From positions 1-33,493 of the forward strand of contig JANXWJ010000160.1 in NCBI GenBank assembly GCA_025351185.1: a stretch of 33,493 nt of DNA. The letters are read 5' to 3'. The position numbers were made by a program, and so were the translations under genes. The notes under the pieces were generated by a model. That model saw only the letters and a list, made by a program, of their open reading frames with translations, was not told the origin of the DNA and made no database searches. This document shows positions 16,006-24,273 of this stretch, in pieces (position 1 is the stretch's first letter; each line of letters starts with the position of its first letter). The DNA is from Candidatus Nanopelagicales bacterium (GTDB lineage Bacteria > Actinomycetota > Actinomycetes > S36-B12 > CAIYMF01).

Positions 16006-17385
16006 TCAGGAGTGCGCGTGGAGCGGCTTGCCGGCCAGGGCGAGGAAAGCCTCGCCGAAGGCCTCGTTCTGGGTCGGGTGGGCGTGCACGAGGGACGCGA
16101 CGTCCTCGGGGTAGGCCTCCCAGTTGACGACGAGCTGGCCCTCTCCGATGAGCTCGCCGACGCGGGAGCCGACCATGTGCACCCCGACGACGGGTCCGTC
16201 CTTCTCGCGGACGAGCTTGACGAAGCCTGCGGTGCCGAGGATCTGGCTCTTGCCGTTGCCGCCGAGGTTGTACTCATAGGTCTCGACGTTGCCGTCGCCG
16301 TATTTCTCGACGGCCTGCGCCTGGGTGAGCCCGACGGAGGCGACCTCGGGCTCGCAGTAGGTGACGCGCGGGATGCCCATCTCGTCGATCATGTGCGGGG
16401 CGAGGCCGGCGATCTCCTCGGCGACGAAGATCCCCTGGGCGAAGCCGCGGTGCGCGAGCTGCAGGCCGGGAACGATGTCGCCGACGGCGAAGACGCCAGG
16501 GATGTTGGTGCGCAGCCGCTCGTCGGTGAGGACGAAGCCGCGCTCCATCGCCACGCCGACCTCCTCGAAGCCCATGCCCGTGGCGTTCGGGCCACGACCG
16601 ACGGCGACGAGCAGCAGGTCGGCGTCCAGCGTGGTGCCGTCCTCGAGGGAGACGACAACACCGGTGTCGGACTGGGTGACGCCGGCAAAGCGGACCCCGA
16701 CCTTGGCCGTGATCCCGCGCTTGCGGAACGCCCGGTCGAGCGCCTTCGAGCACGCCTCGTCCTCGTTGGGTACGAGGCGGGGGAGCGCCTCCACGATGGT
16801 GACGTCGGCGCCGAAGGACTTCCAGACCGACGCGAACTCCACGCCGATGACACCGCCGCCGAGCACGATGACCTTGGTAGGCACGAAGTCGAGGTTGAGC
16901 GCCTCGTAGGAGGTGATCACCCGGCCGCCGATCTCGAGGCCGGGAAGGCTGCGGGCATAGGAGCCGGTGGCGAGGATGACGGCCTTCGCCGCGGTGTAGG
17001 TCGTGCCGTCGACGTCGACCGTGGTCGGCGACGTCAGACGACCGGTGCCGGTGACGAGGGTGATGTCGCGGGACTTCACCAGACCCTGCAGTCCCTTGTA
17101 GAGCCGCGCGACGACGCCGTCGCGGTAGGTGTTGACCTTGGGCACGTCGATGCCCTCGAGCGTGGCGTTGACGCCGAACTGCTCGGACTCGCGTGCGGAG
17201 TCAGCGACCTCGGCGGCGTGGAGCAGGGCCTTGGTCGGGATGCAGCCGTAGTGCAGGCAGGTGCCGCCGAGCTTGTCCTTCTCGATGAGAGCCACCGAGA
17301 GGCCGAGCTGCGCGCCACGCAGCGCTGCCGCATAGCCGCCGGAGCCGCCACCGAGGATGACGAGGTCGAACTGGGTCCCGGACAC
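16006..17385 (-). CDS. lpdA: Dihydrolipoyl dehydrogenase (E3)
   Basis: FAD-dependent disulfide oxidoreductase of 459 aa that reoxidises dihydrolipoyl groups with NAD+. Seen: FAD motif VILGGGSGGYAAAL (9-22), the redox-active disulfide Cys43/Cys48 in GGTCLHYGCIPTK, an NAD-binding GGGVIGVEFASVW segment, the FAVGDIVPG flavin loop, and the C-terminal His-Glu motif HAHPTQNEAFGE that serves as the active-site base of the partner subunit. GTG at 17385 is chosen because AGGAG lies 5 nt upstream and the FAD domain begins directly; a longer open frame has no such support. It serves SucB downstream (207 nt away) and probably also the glycine cleavage complex to which GcvT belongs. Confidence 0.96.
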   Translation of the reverse strand: MSGTQFDLVILGGGSGGYAAALRGAQLGLSVALIEKDKLGGTCLHYGCIPTKALLHAAEVADSARESEQFGVNATLEGIDVPKVNTYRDGVVARLYKGLQGLVKSRDITLVTGTGRLTSPTTVDVDGTTYTAAKAVILATGSYARSLPGLEIGGRVITSYEALNLDFVPTKVIVLGGGVIGVEFASVWKSFGADVTIVEALPRLVPNEDEACSKALDRAFRKRGITAKVGVRFAGVTQSDTGVVVSLEDGTTLDADLLLVAVGRGPNATGMGFEEVGVAMERGFVLTDERLRTNIPGVFAVGDIVPGLQLAHRGFAQGIFVAEEIAGLAPHMIDEMGIPRVTYCEPEVASVGLTQAQAVEKYGDGNVETYEYNLGGNGKSQILGTAGFVKLVREKDGPVVGVHMVGSRVGELIGEGQLVVNWEAYPEDVASLVHAHPTQNEAFGEAFLALAGKPLHAHS

Positions 17386-17490
17386 GGGCGCTCCTCGTAG
17401 GTGCGTGTGGTCGGACGGTGCGCACGACCCAGGGGGCCCGACGGCACACGCGCCCCGTGATCGGGACGCCTCGACCATCCTTCCACTCCC

Positions 17491-17517
17491 GTGACCTGGA
17501 CGTGACCACGGGTGACC
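17491..17517. promoter_or_regulatory. Three phased GTGACC direct repeats upstream of lpdA
   Basis: GTGACC starts at 17491, 17502 and 17512 (GGTCAC on the minus strand), steps of 11 and 10 bp, so all three face the same side of the helix. The array lies 106-132 nt upstream of the lpdA start and before the pepA stop. It has the layout of a regulator-binding array; the binder is unknown. Confidence 0.35.
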
Positions 17518-17553
17518 TGCTCGTAGCGAACAGCGACCCCACAGCCTGGCTGG

Positions 17554-19068
17554 TCAGGCCTGGCGGGCGATGAGGTCCTCGGCGAGCGCGGTGAGGGTGC
17601 GTACGGCGACACCGGTGCCGCCGCGGGGGGTGTAGGCCCAGGCGGAGAGCGAGTTGTACGACGGACCGGCGATGTCGAGGTGCGCCCAGCTCTGGCCCGG
17701 CTTCACGAACTCCTTGAGGAAGATCGACGCCGACAGCATGCCGCCGTGCGAGCGTCCGACGAGGCCGATGTTGGTGAGGTCGGCGACGAGGCTGTCGAAG
17801 TTCGCCCGCAGCTCTTCCGGCTGCGGCATCGGCCAGGTGTTCTCTCCGGCGCGGTTGCCGGCCACGTGGATCGCCGTGCGCAGGTCGTCGTCGTTGGCCA
17901 TGATCCCGGTGGTCCGGATGCCCAGGGCGACGACCGCCGCACCGGTGAGGGTCGCGATGTCGATGAGGATGTCGGGCTTGTCCTCCTGCGCGCGGACCAG
18001 GCCGTCGGCGAGGACGAGGCGACCCTCGGCGTCGGTGTCGAGCACCTCGACGGTCGTGCCGCCGTAGGTGCGCAGGACGTCGCCAGGCTTCTGGGCGGAG
18101 CCGCTGGGCATGTTCTCGGCGAGGCAGAGGTAGCTCGTGATGTTGATCGCGAGGCCGAGCTTCGCGGCGGTGACGATCGTGCCGAGAGCGGCTGCGGCAC
18201 CGCCCATGTCGCCCTTCATCTCGTGCATGCTCATCGAGGGCTTGATCGAGATGCCGCCGGTGTCGAAGGTGATGCCCTTGCCGACGAGCGACAGGTGCTG
18301 CGTCGCACCGTCGGGGCGGTAGGCGAGACGGACGAGGCGGGGCGGGTTCACCGAGCCACGACCGACGCCGAGGATGCCGCCGTAGCCGCCCTCGGTCAGC
18401 GCCTTCTCGTCGAGGATCTCGATCTCGATCGGCAGGCCGTCGGACACCTCGGTGGCCACCCGTGCGAAGTCGACCGGGGTGAGGTCCTGCGACGGAGCGT
18501 TGACCAGGTCGCGAGCGAGGTTGACGCCGCTGGCGACGGCCTTGGCGTGGGCGCTCGCGGCGACGGTCGCGGCGTCCTTCGAGTCGGCGACGGCGACGGT
18601 GATGCGGTCGACGCCGGACTTGTGCGACGACTTGCTCGTGACCTTGTACTCGTCGTAGGAGTAGGCGCCGAGCAGTGCGCCTTCGGCGACAGCGGTGAGG
18701 GCACCGGGCGTCTCGACCGGGAGAGCCACCGCCGCGCGGCGGTGTCCGGCGAGCGACCGCAGTGCCGTGCCGGCGGCGCGACGCAGCGTCTCGTCGTCGT
18801 AGGGCCCGGAACCCAGACCCACGGCCAGGACGATGGGGGCGGTGGAGATTCCGGTGCCGGGCACGGTGACGACGTCGCCGACCTTGCCGGTGGCACCGAG
18901 CGCGGTGAGCGACTCCTCGAGGCGACGCTTGGAGGCGGCCTTGAAGGAGGCGGCCGGGCCGACGAGCACGGCACCCTTGCGGCGGCCGCCTGCCGGAGCG
19001 GTGCCGATGACGAGAACGTCTGCGGTCAGGGTCGTGGCATCGGCCGACGACAGGGTCAAGGTCGTCAC
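17554..19068 (-). CDS. pepA: Leucyl aminopeptidase (M17 family)
   Basis: Di-metal cytosolic aminopeptidase of 504 aa that releases N-terminal residues from peptides. The metal-binding and catalytic segments are visible: GKGITFDTGGISIKPS with the conserved Lys/Asp, the family signature DTDAEGRLVLADGL (the usual first Asn is Asp here), and HEMKGDMGGAAAAL. The N-terminal macro-like domain occupies about the first 170 residues. GTG 19068 is preceded by GAGGAG at a good distance. It precedes lpdA in the same direction with a 168-nt gap and diverges from gcvT. Confidence 0.94.
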   Translation of the reverse strand: MTTLTLSSADATTLTADVLVIGTAPAGGRRKGAVLVGPAASFKAASKRRLEESLTALGATGKVGDVVTVPGTGISTAPIVLAVGLGSGPYDDETLRRAAGTALRSLAGHRRAAVALPVETPGALTAVAEGALLGAYSYDEYKVTSKSSHKSGVDRITVAVADSKDAATVAASAHAKAVASGVNLARDLVNAPSQDLTPVDFARVATEVSDGLPIEIEILDEKALTEGGYGGILGVGRGSVNPPRLVRLAYRPDGATQHLSLVGKGITFDTGGISIKPSMSMHEMKGDMGGAAAALGTIVTAAKLGLAINITSYLCLAENMPSGSAQKPGDVLRTYGGTTVEVLDTDAEGRLVLADGLVRAQEDKPDILIDIATLTGAAVVALGIRTTGIMANDDDLRTAIHVAGNRAGENTWPMPQPEELRANFDSLVADLTNIGLVGRSHGGMLSASIFLKEFVKPGQSWAHLDIAGPSYNSLSAWAYTPRGGTGVAVRTLTALAEDLIARQA

Positions 19069-19103
19069 GGGGACTCCTCATGAGAACGGAAGATGATGCC
19101 CGC

Positions 19104-19109
19104 AACCTA
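19104..19109 (-). promoter_or_regulatory. Candidate -10 element of pepA
   Basis: Minus-strand TAGGTT, 36-41 nt upstream of the pepA GTG. This would give a leader of about 30 nt containing the GAGGAG ribosome-binding site. No good -35 is visible. Confidence 0.4.
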
Positions 19110-19194
19110 CCCGCCTGCCGGGAGGCTGGCCTCCGCGACCGGGAACGCGGGCTGGGCCCCGCCTTGACGACACGCCCCGGACGACGTTGCCCGG

Positions 19195-19200
19195 TAGGTT
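19195..19200 (+). promoter_or_regulatory. Leaderless -10 element of gcvT
   Basis: TAGGTT lies at -12 to -7 from the gcvT ATG at 19207, followed by CGGCCC with no Shine-Dalgarno, so the transcript probably begins at the ATG. A TTGACG at 19164-19169 is 25 nt away, too far to be a standard -35. Confidence 0.65.
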
Positions 19201-19206
19201 CGGCCC

Positions 19207-20316
19207 ATGAGCGACGTGGTCTCCCTGCAGTCACCCCTCCACAGCCGGCACGAGGCGCTCGGCGCCAAGTTCAGCGACTTCGGCGGCTGGTCCATGCCCC
19301 TGGAGTACTCCGGCGGCGGTGTCGTGGCCGAGCACACGGCGGTGCGCGAGCGGGTCGGCATCTTCGACGTCTCGCACCTCGGCAAGGCGTCCGTCACGGG
19401 TGCGGGTGCCGCAGCGTTCCTCGACACCGTCCTGTCCAACGCCCTGACGCGGATCGCACCGGGCAAGGCGCAGTACACCCTGCTCTGTGCGGAGACGGGC
19501 GGCGTGGTCGACGACCTCATCGCCTACCTGCGCAGCGACGACGACGTGTTCCTGGTCCCGAATGCGGCGAACACCCCCGAAGTGGTACGCATCCTGAAGT
19601 CCGTTGCCCCAGAAGGCATCCACGTCGTCGACCAGCATCGAGACTACGCAGTGCTCGCCGTGCAGGGCCCCCAGTCGGCGGCCCTTCTCGATGCTCTGCA
19701 CCTGCCGTCAGACCTCGACTACATGTCTTTCGTGACCGCCGAGTTCGGTGGGGTCGAGATCACCGTCTGCCGCACCGGCTACACCGGTGAGCACGGCTAT
19801 GAGCTCGTCGTGCCGTGGGACCACGCGGGCCGGGTCTGGGACGACCTGCTGACCCAGGGCGCGCAGTTCGGGGTGCTGCCCTGCGGCCTCGGGGCCCGCG
19901 ACACCCTGCGCACCGAGATGGGTTACCCGCTGCACGGGCAGGACCTCTCGCTCGACATCTCGCCGGTCCAGGCCAAGGCGGGATGGGCCGTCGGCTGGGC
20001 GAAGCCGGCCTTCCACGGCCGCGAGGCGCTCATCGCCGAGAAGGAGTCCGGCCCGTCGCGTCGTATGGTCGGCCTCGTGTCGCTCGAGCGCGCGATCCCG
20101 CGTCAGCACATGGCCGTGACGAGCCTCGACGGTGCCTTTCTCGGTGAGGTCACCAGCGGCACCTTCTCACCGACGCGCAAGGTCGGCATCGCGCTGGCGC
20201 TCCTCGCGACCTCGGCCGGTCTCGTCGACGGCGAGGAGGTGCTCGTCGACGTACGCGGCCGCAGCGCGCGCTTCGCAGTGACGACACCGCCGTTCATCGA
20301 CCGTTCCACGCGCTGA
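19207..20316 (+). CDS. gcvT: Aminomethyltransferase (glycine cleavage system T protein)
   Basis: Takes the aminomethyl group from lipoyl-GcvH and passes the one-carbon unit to tetrahydrofolate, releasing ammonia. The 369-aa protein has the typical N-terminus (LQSPLHSRHEALGAKFSDFGGWSMPLEY), the GVVDDLIAYL folate-site segment, and GLGARDTLRTEMGYPLHGQDL in the second half; length is normal for the family. A run of identical features with sarcosine oxidase-type proteins exists, but the full-length match favours GcvT. It is the only glycine cleavage gene in the window; gcvH and gcvP must lie elsewhere. The link to the neighbourhood is lipoate: LipB/LipA and LpdA are shared components. It ends just before a strong hairpin. 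Confidence 0.95.
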   Translation: MSDVVSLQSPLHSRHEALGAKFSDFGGWSMPLEYSGGGVVAEHTAVRERVGIFDVSHLGKASVTGAGAAAFLDTVLSNALTRIAPGKAQYTLLCAETGGVVDDLIAYLRSDDDVFLVPNAANTPEVVRILKSVAPEGIHVVDQHRDYAVLAVQGPQSAALLDALHLPSDLDYMSFVTAEFGGVEITVCRTGYTGEHGYELVVPWDHAGRVWDDLLTQGAQFGVLPCGLGARDTLRTEMGYPLHGQDLSLDISPVQAKAGWAVGWAKPAFHGREALIAEKESGPSRRMVGLVSLERAIPRQHMAVTSLDGAFLGEVTSGTFSPTRKVGIALALLATSAGLVDGEEVLVDVRGRSARFAVTTPPFIDRSTR

Positions 20317-20387
20317 CGTCGAGCGCCGACCCTCGGGTATCTCCCATCCTGGTGGTTGCTTCCTGCGGGTTTCGGCACCCGGTCACC

Positions 20388-20422
20388 ACCACCCGGGGAT
20401 AGGTCACGGATCCCCGGGTGGT
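20388..20422. terminator. Bidirectional hairpin terminator between gcvT and the small membrane gene
   Basis: Perfect 13-bp arms at 20388-20400 (ACCACCCGGGGAT) and 20410-20422 enclose a 9-nt loop. It stands 72 nt after the gcvT stop and 3 nt before the stop of the converging gene, as expected for a shared factor-independent terminator. There is no clear T run. Confidence 0.75.
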
Positions 20423-20424
20423 CC

Positions 20425-20727
20425 TCAGGGCGCGGTCGTTGCGGTTGCGGTGCTCGGGCCGTTCGCGGCGACCGAGTCGTGCCGGGCGATCGAGGCGAAC
20501 GAGCCGAGCGGGACCACCGGGCCGACGAACAGCGCGATCCAGGCTGCGGTCATCGCCCGCTGCTCCTTGCGGGCGGCGCGGGCGACGGAGGGGACGGCAC
20601 CGACCTGAGGTGCCTCTGCGGCGGCCTCGTCGACGGTGAGCCCGATGAGCTCGGCGCCGAGGTCGAACAGCTCGGTCTGCCTCTCGAGGGCGCTGAGGTC
20701 GGACATCGTGTCGGTGCTGGAAGTCAT
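20425..20727 (-). CDS. Small hypothetical membrane protein
   Basis: I do not recognise this 100-aa protein. Residues 1-55 are polar and acidic (MSDLSALERQTELFDLGAELIGLTVDEAAAEAP), a basic stretch follows (ARAARKEQR), then one hydrophobic segment at about 66-82 (AMTAAWIALFVGPVVPLGSF) and a Thr/Ala-rich tail. It could be a tail-anchored protein. The ATG at 20727 is taken as start; GAGG lies about 10 nt upstream. It is read in the same direction as the cobalamin operon but is separated from cobS by 148 nt with two hairpins, so it is probably an independent unit. Confidence 0.55.
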   Translation of the reverse strand: MTSSTDTMSDLSALERQTELFDLGAELIGLTVDEAAAEAPQVGAVPSVARAARKEQRAMTAAWIALFVGPVVPLGSFASIARHDSVAANGPSTATATTAP

Positions 20728-20805
20728 GAGGCGGGCCTCACCTGCCTCGCGCTCGTCCACCTGAGGAAACCTTGTGATCTCGTTCACGAGGTCGGCGCGA
20801 GCGCC

Positions 20806-20850
20806 GTGGTCCCGACCACAGCAGCCGGGCACGTCTCGAACTGCGAGACG
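20806..20850 (-). terminator. Tandem hairpins downstream of cobS
   Basis: CGTCTCG (20832-20838) and CGAGACG (20844-20850) form a perfect 7-bp stem with a 5-nt loop, 26 nt after the cobS stop. A second short hairpin GTGGT-CCCG-ACCAC lies at 20806-20819. Together they are the likely end of the long cobalamin operon. Confidence 0.55.
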
Positions 20851-20875
20851 ACGGCTTCTGCCCTCCGCGCCATCG

Positions 20876-21700
20876 CTAGACGCGGGTGATTGCGACCGTC
20901 AGAGCGACAGCGATGAGTGTCGCGGTAGTGGTCACCTCGACGACGGCTCCGAGCACGTCGCCGGTGATACCGCCGAATCGTGCGACGCAGCGGCGCAGGA
21001 GCAGTGCGCCGGCAGCGAGACCCAGCACGTCGGCGGCGGCGAGCGCGACGCTGCGACGTAGGTCGGTGTCACCGCCGAGGCGCCCGATGAGGACTGCGGC
21101 CACGAGCACGACGACCGTCACGGTGGCAGCGGCGAGACGCGGCACGGTGCCCGCGACGGTGGCACCGAGACCCTCGGGTCGAGCCGGCGGCACTCCTGCG
21201 GCGCAGCACCAGGTGGCGCCCAGGCGGCCGGTCGCGACGGCCAGCACGAGGGCAGCCGTGCCGACACCGGCGGACAGGCACACGGCCAGTGCCGTCACCT
21301 GGAGCAGCAGTACGAGCACGAGGGTGATCGCACCGAACGCACCGACATCGGGAGCGCGCATGACCGCAAGGCGGCGCTCGACGACGGCCTCGTCGAGACC
21401 CTTCACCCCGAGCCCGTCAGCGGTGTCGGCGAGACCATCGAGGTGCAGGCCTCGGGTGAGCAGAGCCAGTACGGCGACAGCGATCCCGGCGGTGAGCAGG
21501 TCGACGAGCGCTGGCGTACGACGGTCGGGCGCCAGCAGTCCCACGAGCACCGGGACCGCGCTCGCCAGGAGTGCGAGCAACGCGCCGACGATCGGTGCGA
21601 GCAGCATCGCGCGCCCGGCCACGGCCGGGGTGACCCGGCGCGGTGCGGGCACTCGGATCGCGGTCAAGGTGCCGAGCGCCAGACGGAGCGCGTCGGGCAT
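20876..21700 (-). CDS. cobS: Adenosylcobinamide-GDP ribazoletransferase (cobalamin synthase)
   Basis: Integral membrane enzyme of 274 aa that joins adenosylcobinamide-GDP to alpha-ribazole (or its phosphate), the last assembly step of cobalamin. The Asp-rich motif LHLDGLADTADGLGVKG (about residues 90-106) and the MRAPDVGAFGAI segment are diagnostic, and six to seven hydrophobic segments are visible. The ATG at 21700 shares one base with the cobT stop (TGATG), so the two are coupled. It is the last gene of the riboswitch-led operon. Confidence 0.95.
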   Translation of the reverse strand: MPDALRLALGTLTAIRVPAPRRVTPAVAGRAMLLAPIVGALLALLASAVPVLVGLLAPDRRTPALVDLLTAGIAVAVLALLTRGLHLDGLADTADGLGVKGLDEAVVERRLAVMRAPDVGAFGAITLVLVLLLQVTALAVCLSAGVGTAALVLAVATGRLGATWCCAAGVPPARPEGLGATVAGTVPRLAAATVTVVVLVAAVLIGRLGGDTDLRRSVALAAADVLGLAAGALLLRRCVARFGGITGDVLGAVVEVTTTATLIAVALTVAITRV

Positions 21701-22788
21701 CAGGCCTCGCGGTCGGAGACGCCGGCCTCGTCGAACGTCGCCATCTCGCGCAGGGTGTTGCCGGCGGCGTGCAGGACCGGGAGCCCCACGAGCGCCCCGC
21801 TGCCCTCCCCGAGGCGCATGCCGTAGTCGACGAGCGGCACGAGGGCGAGCCGCTCGAGCGCGGCCTGCGCGGCCGGCTCGGTCGAGCGGTGTCCCGCGAG
21901 CCACCAGTCGCGCGACCGGAACGCGATCCGGTGGGCCACCAGGGCCGCCGACAGCGACACGACGCCGTCGAGGAGCACGGGAGTACGCCGCGCTGCCGCC
22001 CCGACCAGGAAGCCGGTCATTGCAGCGATATCGGCACCGCCGACGGCAGCGAGCAGAGCGATGGGGTCGCCCTTGAGCGGTCGGCCGCGACGCATGGCGT
22101 CGCGCACGGCAGCCGTCTTGCGCATCCAGGTCGCGTCGTCGATCCCGGTGCCTCGGCCGACGACGCGCGCCGGCTCGATGCCGTCGAGAAGCCCGACCAG
22201 CACGGCTGCGGGTGTGGTGTTGCCGATGCCCATGTCGCCAGGGATCAGGAGGTCGGCGCCCGCGTCGACCTCCTCGTCCGCGATGGCGACACCGGTGGCG
22301 AAGGCGAGCTCGCACTCCTCGCGGGTGAGCGCGTCCTCGCGGTCGATGGAGCCCGACGAGCGACGTACGCGATAGCGGGTCACGTCCTCGTGCACGATAG
22401 CGCCGAGATCGGCATAGTCGACGTCGACGCTCAGGTCGACGACGCGCACGGTGGCACCGGTCTGCCGAGCGAGCACGTTGACCGCGGCACCGCCGGCCAG
22501 GAAGTTGAGGACCATCTGGGCCGTGACCTCGGGCGGGTAGGCACTCGTCGCCGCGGTGCGCGCAACTCCGTGGTCACCGGCGAACACCACCACGCGAACG
22601 CGCTCGAGAGGTCTCGGCGGACACTGACCCTGCACCGAGCACAGCCACGCGGAGAGCTCCTCGAGCCGGCCGAGCGCGCCCGCCGGCTTGGTGAGTCGGC
22701 CCTGCCGAGCCACCGCGGCGTCGTGGGATGCCGAGTCGGGCAGACCGATGCGCTCGACGAGCGCGGCGAGGTCGAGGGTGTCGGTCAC
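21700..22788 (-). CDS. cobT: Nicotinate-nucleotide:dimethylbenzimidazole phosphoribosyltransferase
   Basis: Makes alpha-ribazole phosphate from a lower-ligand base and nicotinate mononucleotide. The 362-aa protein has [18 protein letters not shown] near residues 32-49, [11 protein letters not shown] (67-76), the phosphoribosyl-binding [12 protein letters not shown] (184-195) and the catalytic Glu328 in MRLGEGSGA. Length is normal. The GTG at 22788 has GGAG about 10 nt upstream, suitable since there is an 81-nt gap after the cobU fusion, the only sizeable gap in the operon. Its presence implies that the imported corrinoid is rebuilt with a chosen lower ligand, not only used as supplied. Confidence 0.95.
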   Translation of the reverse strand: MTDTLDLAALVERIGLPDSASHDAAVARQGRLTKPAGALGRLEELSAWLCSVQGQCPPRPLERVRVVVFAGDHGVARTAATSAYPPEVTAQMVLNFLAGGAAVNVLARQTGATVRVVDLSVDVDYADLGAIVHEDVTRYRVRRSSGSIDREDALTREECELAFATGVAIADEEVDAGADLLIPGDMGIGNTTPAAVLVGLLDGIEPARVVGRGTGIDDATWMRKTAAVRDAMRRGRPLKGDPIALLAAVGGADIAAMTGFLVGAAARRTPVLLDGVVSLSAALVAHRIAFRSRDWWLAGHRSTEPAAQAALERLALVPLVDYGMRLGEGSGALVGLPVLHAAGNTLREMATFDEAGVSDREA

Positions 22789-22869
22789 GAGGGCTCCGTC
22801 GAAGTGGGTCGTGCGCGGTGTGTGACGCGGGGTCGTGCCGGGCGGTGCGGTCGAGCGGGGGCGCGGTGC

Positions 22870-24273
22870 TCACGATGTCAGTGACAGCACACGTCCGGCG
22901 ACCACGAGGTCGACGTCGTCGCAGACGGCGGCGATCCGGGCGTTCAGGGTGCCGAGGAGATCGCGATAGAGCCGCCCCGACGCGTGCTCGGGCACGACGC
23001 CGCTGCCAACCTCGTTGCTCACCAGCACCACGCGCGCAGCAGAGCTCGCGACGGCAGCCACCAGGGCGTCGGTCTCGCGGGCGAGCATCGCGAGCGACTC
23101 GGTGTACGACGGCGAGCCCGGCTCGGACTCCCACACGCGCGCCCGGTCGAGCTGGCCCGCGAGCCACAGCGCGAGGCAGTCGACGAGCACGGGCTCGCCG
23201 GGTGTCACCCCGTCGAGCACGCGGGCGACCTCGAGGGTCTCGACCGTCTGCCACCCCGATGGCCGTCGGGCACGGTGCACGGCCACCCGGGCCGCCCACT
23301 CGAGGTCGTCGTCGCGTGTGCCCCCGGTCGCGACATAGGTCACCGTCGGCTCGGCGAGCAGCCGACGCTCGGCCACGTGCGACTTGCCCGATCGAGCACC
23401 GCCGAGCAGCAGCTGGCGGCGCACCGTCGCGGGTCGGGGTCGCCATGCGGCAGACCCCGACGTGACGGTGGTGAGGTCGTCGACCACACGCGCTCCCCAG
23501 AGTGAGAGGACCCGGTCGAGATCGGGTGGGTTGTGATGGCTCAGGTGCACGGCGATGACGTCGGTCGTGGGGGTGATCGCACCGACCTCGCGAAGCCGAG
23601 CGACCTCGAGCGGGAAGGTGGTGAGGTCGAGGTGCCCCGTGCCGTGATCGCTCGTGTCGCCGAACGTCTCCTCGAGCAGCACCACGTCGTAGGCCGCGTC
23701 GCGAACCGCATCGAGGGTCACCTGAGGCAGCGGTCCCGTGTCGGTCGCGTGCATGAGCCGTGAGCCGTCCGGCGTCCTGACGTCGAAGAGCAGGGCGTCG
23801 CCGGTCATATCGTCGCGGCCGACGTCGTGAGCTGCTGCGAGCGCGAGCACGATGTAGCCCGGAAGTCCCTGTGTCGCGAGGTCGATGACGTCGCCTGGCA
23901 CGACGGCCGTGAGGTGTACGTCGTCGTGCGGCCCGATCCAGTCGCGGCACACGTCGAGTGCGCTCCGCGGTCCGAGCACGTGGAGGGGTGCGCTCTGGCG
24001 CGTCCACGATCGAGAGAGCAGCGCCTGCGGAGCGACATGGTCGGGGTGCCCGTGCGTCAGGAGCACGACCCGCACGTCGGCGAGCCCGACGCCCGCGCGG
24101 TCGGCGTTGCGCGGTGCATCCGGTCCGCAGTCGAGCAGCAGCACCCCGTCGACGAGTGCAGCCGTGGTCGAGCGCAGGGTGCCGGTCTCGCGTGCCCAGG
24201 CGCACGAGCGGCACCGGCACCAGGCATTGGGCCAGCCGTCGGCCGACCCGGTGCCGAGCAGCACGATCTCCAT
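22870..24273 (-). CDS. cobU: PhnP-like metallo-beta-lactamase-fold hydrolase fused to CobU
   Basis: Single 467-aa chain with two domains. The C-terminal half (from ~285) is adenosylcobinamide kinase/adenosylcobinamide-phosphate guanylyltransferase: P-loop GGARSGKS (291-298), a His in VHRARRPSGWQTVET matching the GMP-accepting His, VDCLALWL, and LVSNEVGSGVVPEHASGRLYRDLLG. The N-terminal half (1-~270) is a metallo-beta-lactamase fold: HGHPDH (74-79), His149, Asp178 in HATDTG, and VHLSHHN (242-248), plus a Cys cluster WCRCRSC (18-24) like the extra zinc site of PhnP cyclic phosphodiesterases. ATG 24273 overlaps the ECF S-component stop by one base. The hydrolase activity is unassigned; options are the missing alpha-ribazole phosphatase or a corrinoid-side hydrolase. 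Confidence 0.9.
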   Translation of the reverse strand: MEIVLLGTGSADGWPNAWCRCRSCAWARETGTLRSTTAALVDGVLLLDCGPDAPRNADRAGVGLADVRVVLLTHGHPDHVAPQALLSRSWTRQSAPLHVLGPRSALDVCRDWIGPHDDVHLTAVVPGDVIDLATQGLPGYIVLALAAAHDVGRDDMTGDALLFDVRTPDGSRLMHATDTGPLPQVTLDAVRDAAYDVVLLEETFGDTSDHGTGHLDLTTFPLEVARLREVGAITPTTDVIAVHLSHHNPPDLDRVLSLWGARVVDDLTTVTSGSAAWRPRPATVRRQLLLGGARSGKSHVAERRLLAEPTVTYVATGGTRDDDLEWAARVAVHRARRPSGWQTVETLEVARVLDGVTPGEPVLVDCLALWLAGQLDRARVWESEPGSPSYTESLAMLARETDALVAAVASSAARVVLVSNEVGSGVVPEHASGRLYRDLLGTLNARIAAVCDDVDLVVAGRVLSLTS

